From assembly GCA_948585895.1 (NCBI GenBank), contig CAPBNZ010000022.1, positions 1-9,064 of the forward strand: a stretch of DNA of 9,064 bases, read 5' to 3'. Both the position numbers and the translations under genes were made by a program. Numbering within the stretch: the stretch's first letter is position 1; every line of letters begins with the position of its first letter. Of the stretch, positions 4,387-9,064 are shown in pieces. The notes below the pieces were generated by a model that made no database searches, was not told the origin of the DNA, and worked only from the letters and a program-made list of their open reading frames with translations. This DNA comes from an uncultured Clostridia bacterium (lineage in GTDB: Bacteria; Bacillota; Clostridia; TANB77; CAG-508).

Positions 4387-7300
4387 TTAAGCAAATTTTA
4401 TAGTGTTTTCATTAATCATTTCTATGTCTTCTTTGATTTCATTAAAAGTATTTATATTATCTTTAAATATATCTGATATAGAACCTATCGTGCTGAATGG
4501 TTGCTCTCTTAGTTTTTCTAAACTAATTATTCCATTTACAATTAGATATTCTTTTAATTGTTTTATAAATTGAATCTGTTTACTATTCAATCTATTGTCA
4601 TTAATATATTTCGAGAATATTTGATTTGCTGTTTCTCTGTCTAATCCTACTAAGTTTCTAACAACTTGTACTACATTTGAATCTCCAAAGGCTTCAACAA
4701 AGTCTTTATTATTTCCTAATTCTTCAAACATAATTCTTTCTAAATCTTCTTTTTCTATTTCTGTTAATATTTGATTATGTTTTATTTTATAAATAACTAA
4801 GTTATCCATATTTCCTTCTAAAAATTTCTTAACTTTCTTTTTATAATCTTCAAAGTTATCTCTGTTAATATTCTTTTGTTCTTCATCTACTATAATTGTA
4901 TCTTCTATATCTACATTCCATATCTTTCTTGGTGGATTCTCTATAAATTTTATTAAATCTCTTAACTGTGTTCTTACATTCTCTATATCAAAAAATGAAG
5001 CTCTTTCCCAATATCCACTATTTGCTGTCATTTGTATAAGTTCTGCCTTTTCTTTTATTTGTGTAATAGTTCCTAATTCTTTTAGTTCTTCAATTAATGA
5101 AACAATGCTATTTATCTGCATACTACAATATTTATTTTTCATTTTTCTTACTTGTAAAGAATATACTAAGTTATCAAATCTTTTTGCTGATTCATCTATA
5201 TCTGTAACAATAAATATTGGTGTTAGATTTTCCTTTATTTCTACTTTATCTATACTTGATATACTATTCCAATTTTCGACTTTGCTATATTTGTCAATAT
5301 ATTTCTTTTTAGATCTTACAATAAAACTTTCATCATTTAATTCGTTTATAGCTTCTAAAAATTCTTGTATTAGCTCTTTTCTATATTCTACATATTGGTT
5401 TATACTTTGATAATCTAAATTTTGTAACTCTACAATTAAATCAAGTTTTGAATTGAATATTTTTTCTGTTAATCCCTCTGTTGCTCCTGTTTCAATTCCC
5501 TTTGCATTTTCCTCAAAAAACTCAAAATTATTACAACAATCAAAAATATAAAACTCTTTTTTGTTTACTCCTTCGCCAAATACGTTATCACATAAACGTG
5601 TTCCTCTACCAATCATTTGCCAGAACTTAACTTTTGATTTTATAGGTTTGAAGAATACTAAATTTAATATTTCTGGAACATCTATACCAGTATCTAACAT
5701 ATCTACTGAAATTGATATTTGTGGTAATTTTTTAGGATCTTCAAATAATTCTATTAATGTTTCTGCATAATTTACTTTATTATCTATTACTCTTGCAAAA
5801 TCTCCTTTATAGTGTGGATATAAAGAATTAAATACTTTCTCTATTTCCTCTGCGTGATTATGATTTCTTGCAAATATTATTGTCTTTCCTAACTTATCGC
5901 CACCTTCAACTTTTAGTCCTTTTTCCATTAATGTTTCTAAGATTTTCTTAATAGTATCTTTATTAAATAACCAGGTATTTATTGCTGAAGAATCTATCTC
6001 CTCTGGAACATTTTCGTCTTCTTCAAATAAATTTTCATATTCTTCTTTTTCTTCATCTTTTAACTGACTATATTTAATTCCTCTTTCTAAAAATTCTGTT
6101 GAAGTTTTAATATTATGATAATCTACTAAATATCCATCATCTATTGCTTCCTGATATTCATAAGCAAATGTAGGAACATTGTTTTCCAATTCAAAAAAAC
6201 TATATGTATTTCTATCTACATCACTTCTTGGAGTTGCTGTTAATCCTACTAATAATCCATCAAAATATTCAAATATAGACTGATATTTTTTGTATATGCT
6301 TCTATGAGCTTCATCTATAATTATTAAATCAAAGTGTCCTGGTGTAAATAATCTTTTTCCTTCCTTATTTCTCATATTGTCTATTGCGTTTATCATTGTT
6401 TGATATGTAGAAAAAACAATCCTTGAATCTTCTGGACTATCTTTTGAATCTAGTAAATTACAACAAGAAACATCTGGAATTAATTTAACAAAATTCTTTT
6501 TAGCTTGCTTTATTAGTTCTGTTCTATCTGCTAAGAATAAAATATTTTGTACCCAACCCTTACCAGTTAATACATCTACTAATGATATAGCTGTTCTTGT
6601 TTTTCCAGTTCCAGTAGCCATAACTACTAATGCTTTTCTATGTTTATTTTCAAAGGATTCACATACTCTTTTTATTGCTTCTAATTGATATGGTCTATCA
6701 GTAATTTTTGTATCTATAAAAATATGTTCTAAACTTTGTTTTGATTTTCTTCTATTTACTAATCTTTGTAATTCGTCTTGTGTGTGGAAGCCTTGTACTC
6801 TTCTTTCTGGATAATCTAAATTATCCCAAAAATAAATTTCTATTCCATTTGTATAATATATAACAGGTCTTTGTCCGTATTTTTCTTCTAAACAATCTGC
6901 ATAAAGACTTGCTTGTTGTTTTCCTTCGTGAGCATTTTTACTACTTCTTTTGGCTTCAACTACTGCTAATGGTAATCCATTTTTACCAAATAATACATAA
7001 TCTACATATCCTATTCTTTCAGTATTTTTCATTCCTTGTACTTCTAGTTCTTCTGTAATGTTTTCATTAAAATCCCAACCTGATATTTGTAGATCTAAAT
7101 CAATGAATTGTTTTCTTGTTTCAAATTCTGATAAGTCCTTTATCTCGAAATTTTTGCTCTTTTGCTTACTTTCTCTTTCTTCTGTTAATTGCTTTCTTAA
7201 CTCTTCATTTTCTTTTAAAGTATCTTCTAGCTTCTTAGTTTGTTCTTCTAATTCTTGCTCTAATTTTTCTCTTTCTGCTAGTTTTATATTTTCATTACTT

Positions 7301-7725
7301 TCTTCTGGAAGTTTATTTATATCAAATTCAATTTCTTTATAATTTTGATCATAATTAAAATATATCCATTTCATAAAACTAAATAGACATTTTAATACTA
7401 GAATTGCTTCATCTCTTGAAACATTGCTATTTGTATGAATTACAAAATTCCCTTTTTTAACAATAAAGTCAATTCCTTTTCTTACATCTTCATTTACTAT
7501 ATTTTTAAAGGTTATTGTATGTATAAGTGATGATAAATTGTTTTGATATGGCATAATCAATAATTTATCATTAGCATATAACCACTTTACTCCTAATTCT
7601 AAGGCTTTTCTACTAAGCATAATACACGTTACTGGATTTGTTTCTAATCCTTTTTCTGCTTCAATACTTGCCTTTGCAAAACTTCTAAATAATTTATTAT
7701 TTTCTAAAAAATCAAAATTCGACAT
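4387..7725 (-). CDS. hsdR: Type I restriction enzyme subunit R (nuclease and DNA translocase), with N-terminal DUF4145 domain
   Basis: HsdR binds the M2S methyltransferase, pumps DNA using ATP and cuts unmethylated foreign DNA. Domains in order: a DUF4145-like helical domain (about 5-125, with TCIMLSRKALELGVKWLY); a charged coiled coil (about 143-192); and a PD-(D/E)XK nuclease (about 200-300) with D242 in GYVDYVLF, VEAK at 256-259 and the QxxxY-type element QQASLY at 270-275. The SF2 helicase motor has Walker A ATGTGKT at 370-376, DEAH at 471-474, TATP at 496-499, motif V DMLDTGIDVPE at 675-685 and motif VI QMIGRGTR at 703-710. The C-terminal third (about 745-1112) corresponds to the EcoEI-type R C-terminal region. 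All key residues are intact, so the enzyme should be active. The ATG lies 10 bases after the hsdS stop, with AGGGGA overlapping that stop. The fused DUF4145 domain occurs in part of the family; its role is unknown to me. Confidence 0.96.
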   Translation of the reverse strand: MSNFDFLENNKLFRSFAKASIEAEKGLETNPVTCIMLSRKALELGVKWLYANDKLLIMPYQNNLSSLIHTITFKNIVNEDVRKGIDFIVKKGNFVIHTNSNVSRDEAILVLKCLFSFMKWIYFNYDQNYKEIEFDINKLPEESNENIKLAEREKLEQELEEQTKKLEDTLKENEELRKQLTEERESKQKSKNFEIKDLSEFETRKQFIDLDLQISGWDFNENITEELEVQGMKNTERIGYVDYVLFGKNGLPLAVVEAKRSSKNAHEGKQQASLYADCLEEKYGQRPVIYYTNGIEIYFWDNLDYPERRVQGFHTQDELQRLVNRRKSKQSLEHIFIDTKITDRPYQLEAIKRVCESFENKHRKALVVMATGTGKTRTAISLVDVLTGKGWVQNILFLADRTELIKQAKKNFVKLIPDVSCCNLLDSKDSPEDSRIVFSTYQTMINAIDNMRNKEGKRLFTPGHFDLIIIDEAHRSIYKKYQSIFEYFDGLLVGLTATPRSDVDRNTYSFFELENNVPTFAYEYQEAIDDGYLVDYHNIKTSTEFLERGIKYSQLKDEEKEEYENLFEEDENVPEEIDSSAINTWLFNKDTIKKILETLMEKGLKVEGGDKLGKTIIFARNHNHAEEIEKVFNSLYPHYKGDFARVIDNKVNYAETLIELFEDPKKLPQISISVDMLDTGIDVPEILNLVFFKPIKSKVKFWQMIGRGTRLCDNVFGEGVNKKEFYIFDCCNNFEFFEENAKGIETGATEGLTEKIFNSKLDLIVELQNLDYQSINQYVEYRKELIQEFLEAINELNDESFIVRSKKKYIDKYSKVENWNSISSIDKVEIKENLTPIFIVTDIDESAKRFDNLVYSLQVRKMKNKYCSMQINSIVSLIEELKELGTITQIKEKAELIQMTANSGYWERASFFDIENVRTQLRDLIKFIENPPRKIWNVDIEDTIIVDEEQKNINRDNFEDYKKKVKKFLEGNMDNLVIYKIKHNQILTEIEKEDLERIMFEELGNNKDFVEAFGDSNVVQVVRNLVGLDRETANQIFSKYINDNRLNSKQIQFIKQLKEYLIVNGIISLEKLREQPFSTIGSISDIFKDNINTFNEIKEDIEMINENTIKFA

Positions 7726-7735
7726 ATTTCTTCCC

Positions 7736-8905
7736 CTAATTAAAATATTTATTCATCATTCCATTTTTTAATGTTTCTACTTCTTTTAAATTTTTATCTA
7801 TTTGTTTTCTTTGTTTTTCAATCTTCTCTATAAAATCTGCAAATTTATTCTGTAATTCAATTGGTGGTAAAATAATTTCTAAATCCATTAGTCTTTCTTT
7901 TGAAATATTAGACATAGATTTTGCACTACCATTTGAAATTTGTGTTATATTTTTCCTAAACATCTTATGATTAATTAACTTCCATAGAAAAATTTTATTA
8001 CACTCTTTTGTTGTATTTAATCTAAATATTAAATCTGGTAACATTAAGTTTGGTAATGTATCATATACATAAGCACTCATACCGACCAATTCAGGTGTAT
8101 TTTTTCTTGTGAATAGTAAATCTCCTTTTTTTACTTCTACACTAGGAATATACATCTCTTTATCAATTAAAGCTTTATTTTCTTCTTGATTATAATATCC
8201 ATAAGTTACAGCACTTAATTTTAAAATTGCAGGATAATCATTATCTCTTGAAAAATTTTCACAAACAAAACTTTTTCCATTATCTATATTAATCAAACAT
8301 TCTCTTAATCTTACTTTTTTAAAGTTTTTATTGTTAGAATTTGGATTCCCAAACATTTCTATAAATTTAGAATTAATTAGATCTTCAAATAAATATTTTT
8401 GTTCTTTTTCTATATCTACTAGCTTTTCTATCTTATTTAATTTATTTACTATTTCCTCTTGTATTTTCATATCAGGAACATTTATCTCTAATTCTTTCAA
8501 TATTGCTAAATTAATATTATTTTGTGCCACTCCTCTACTTAATTTTACCATTTCTTCTTTTTTACTCTTTAAATAATAATAAAGATATTCTTTATTTACC
8601 ATATCATTTATAATTTCTAATCCTGCAATTGCTTGATTAGTAGCAGAATCAACATTTAAAATTGAAACTTCTCCTATTGTTGCAAATATAGTGTATAAAA
8701 TAGTATCTTTCTTAAATAATTTAGCTGATGATTTATCTAATCCCTTTTTAGTTATTTTTTCTTCGGTATAACTTATATATTTACCTTTTAAATCACTTAT
8801 CTTACACCAATTAATATTTCCATTTTCCCAAAAATCTTTATTTTTTCTCGCTGGTGTTCCTCCTGCTTGAATATTACATATATTATTAAGTTTTAATTTT
8901 TCCAT
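7736..8905 (-). CDS. hsdS: Type I restriction enzyme specificity subunit S
   Basis: This 389-aa protein is full length for the family and sets the DNA target of both methylation and restriction. It has the usual two-fold layout: target-recognition domain 1 at about residues 1-145 (opening KLNNICNIQAGGTP, the typical HsdS start with GGTP), and a conserved helical spacer at 146-190 with the central FIEMFGNP motif (181-188). Target-recognition domain 2 is at about 197-345 (GDLLFTRKN at 261-269, then ISNGSAKSMSNIS), and the second conserved helix is at about 350-389 (LPPIELQNKFADFIEKIEKQ). The two domains should read the two halves of a bipartite site; the site cannot be read from the sequence. 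The ATG overlaps the hsdM stop by one base, and an AGAGGA lies upstream inside hsdM. No inverted hsdS copy or recombinase is visible, so phase switching is not supported here. Confidence 0.95.
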   Translation of the reverse strand: MEKLKLNNICNIQAGGTPARKNKDFWENGNINWCKISDLKGKYISYTEEKITKKGLDKSSAKLFKKDTILYTIFATIGEVSILNVDSATNQAIAGLEIINDMVNKEYLYYYLKSKKEEMVKLSRGVAQNNINLAILKELEINVPDMKIQEEIVNKLNKIEKLVDIEKEQKYLFEDLINSKFIEMFGNPNSNNKNFKKVRLRECLINIDNGKSFVCENFSRDNDYPAILKLSAVTYGYYNQEENKALIDKEMYIPSVEVKKGDLLFTRKNTPELVGMSAYVYDTLPNLMLPDLIFRLNTTKECNKIFLWKLINHKMFRKNITQISNGSAKSMSNISKERLMDLEIILPPIELQNKFADFIEKIEKQRKQIDKNLKEVETLKNGMMNKYFN

Positions 8906-9064
8906 TATAGCATTTCCTCTAATTCTTCTAATTCTTCTAAAAGTCTTAAAAACTCATTTTGATTTTCTCTTATTTTTTTTAAGATTATTTTTGAATTTTC
9001 ATACTCTTTTTCTTCAACAACTATTTCTTTATATTTATTTATAGATAAATCATATCCATTTTTT
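8905..9064 (-). CDS. hsdM: Type I restriction-modification methyltransferase subunit M (C-terminal end only)
   Basis: Only the last 52 codons are in the window; the 5' part lies beyond base 9064. HsdM carries the S-adenosylmethionine-dependent adenine-N6 methylation activity of the type I complex M2S (with R: R2M2S). The catalytic motifs are outside the window, so the call rests on the C-terminus and on context. The visible start NGYDLSINKYKE matches the conserved 'YDLSxNRY' segment near the end of HsdM proteins. It is followed by a charged helix ending in LEELEELEEML, as usual for the helical tail that packs on HsdS. The TAA stop shares its last base with the hsdS start codon (TAATG), so the two are translationally coupled. 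The tail is encoded by three near-identical 9-base units (TTAGAAGAA-like). A different DNA methylase family is unlikely given hsdS and hsdR downstream. Confidence 0.88.
   Translation of the reverse strand, partial: KNGYDLSINKYKEIVVEEKEYENSKIILKKIRENQNEFLRLLEELEELEEML

Noticed and set aside
4384..4412. A promoter for the Spo0A-like gene at the end of hsdR (TAAAAT at 4389-4384).
   Set aside because: The match for a -35 box is poor and such -10-like hexamers occur often in AT-rich DNA; none of the phased repeats is present.
923..8576. Seven plus-strand reading frames of 68-101 codons (for example at 923-1195, 2467-2772, 5105-5410, 7058-7342, 8331-8576).
   Set aside because: All lie opposite well-supported minus-strand genes or their starts, are dominated by Phe, Ser, Ile and Leu as expected from the complement of AT-rich coding sequence, and show no convincing ribosome site.
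7736..8905. A phase-variable, invertible hsdS locus.
   Set aside because: There is only one hsdS, and no recombinase or inverted partial hsdS copy lies in the window.

Overview
The window is very AT-rich (roughly a quarter G+C by eye). Every supported gene lies on the minus strand, so the order of transcription runs from high to low coordinates. TGA is used as a stop and Trp is TGG, so the code is standard. Shine-Dalgarno sites are strong and purine-rich (AGGAGG type). Together with a Spo0A-like protein, this points to a low-GC Firmicute, probably a clostridial or related gut-type bacterium. That assignment is inference from composition and families; there is no rRNA or housekeeping gene to confirm it.

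Right part (about 9064 to 4387): a type I restriction-modification operon in the order hsdM (only its C-terminal end is in the window), hsdS (complete, two target-recognition halves) and hsdR (complete, 1112 aa, DUF4145 + PD-(D/E)XK nuclease + SF2 translocase). hsdM and hsdS share one base (TAATG); hsdS and hsdR are 10 bases apart.

Middle (4358 to 2460): 28 bases after hsdR is a gene for a 256-aa regulator. Its C-terminal half resembles the DNA-binding domain of Spo0A, and its N-terminal half looks like a receiver domain without phosphorylation residues. Directly after its stop codon comes a promoter module: three TGCA-centred repeats spaced 11 and 10 bp, a TATACT -35 and an extended -10 (TGnTAAAAT). 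It drives an 83-aa and a 232-aa gene, neither recognised. Directly after the 232-aa gene's stop codon lies a second copy of the module (53 of 69 positions identical, ungapped).

Left part (2459 to 1): the second promoter is followed by an intrinsic terminator inside the 5' leader. Then come a 343-aa membrane protein with signal peptide and one internal membrane span, a 338-aa unrecognised protein, and the start of a further gene cut by the window edge. The last two share an N-terminal domain and are tandem paralogues.

The most interesting reading is a small regulon: a non-canonical Spo0A-like protein encoded beside two near-identical, helically phased repeat promoters that control two uncharacterised gene sets, one of them through a leader terminator. 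Direct regulation by this protein is inference. The only gaps between genes above 100 bases (2309-2459 and 3440-3587) are the two promoter/leader regions. I found no gene on the plus strand.
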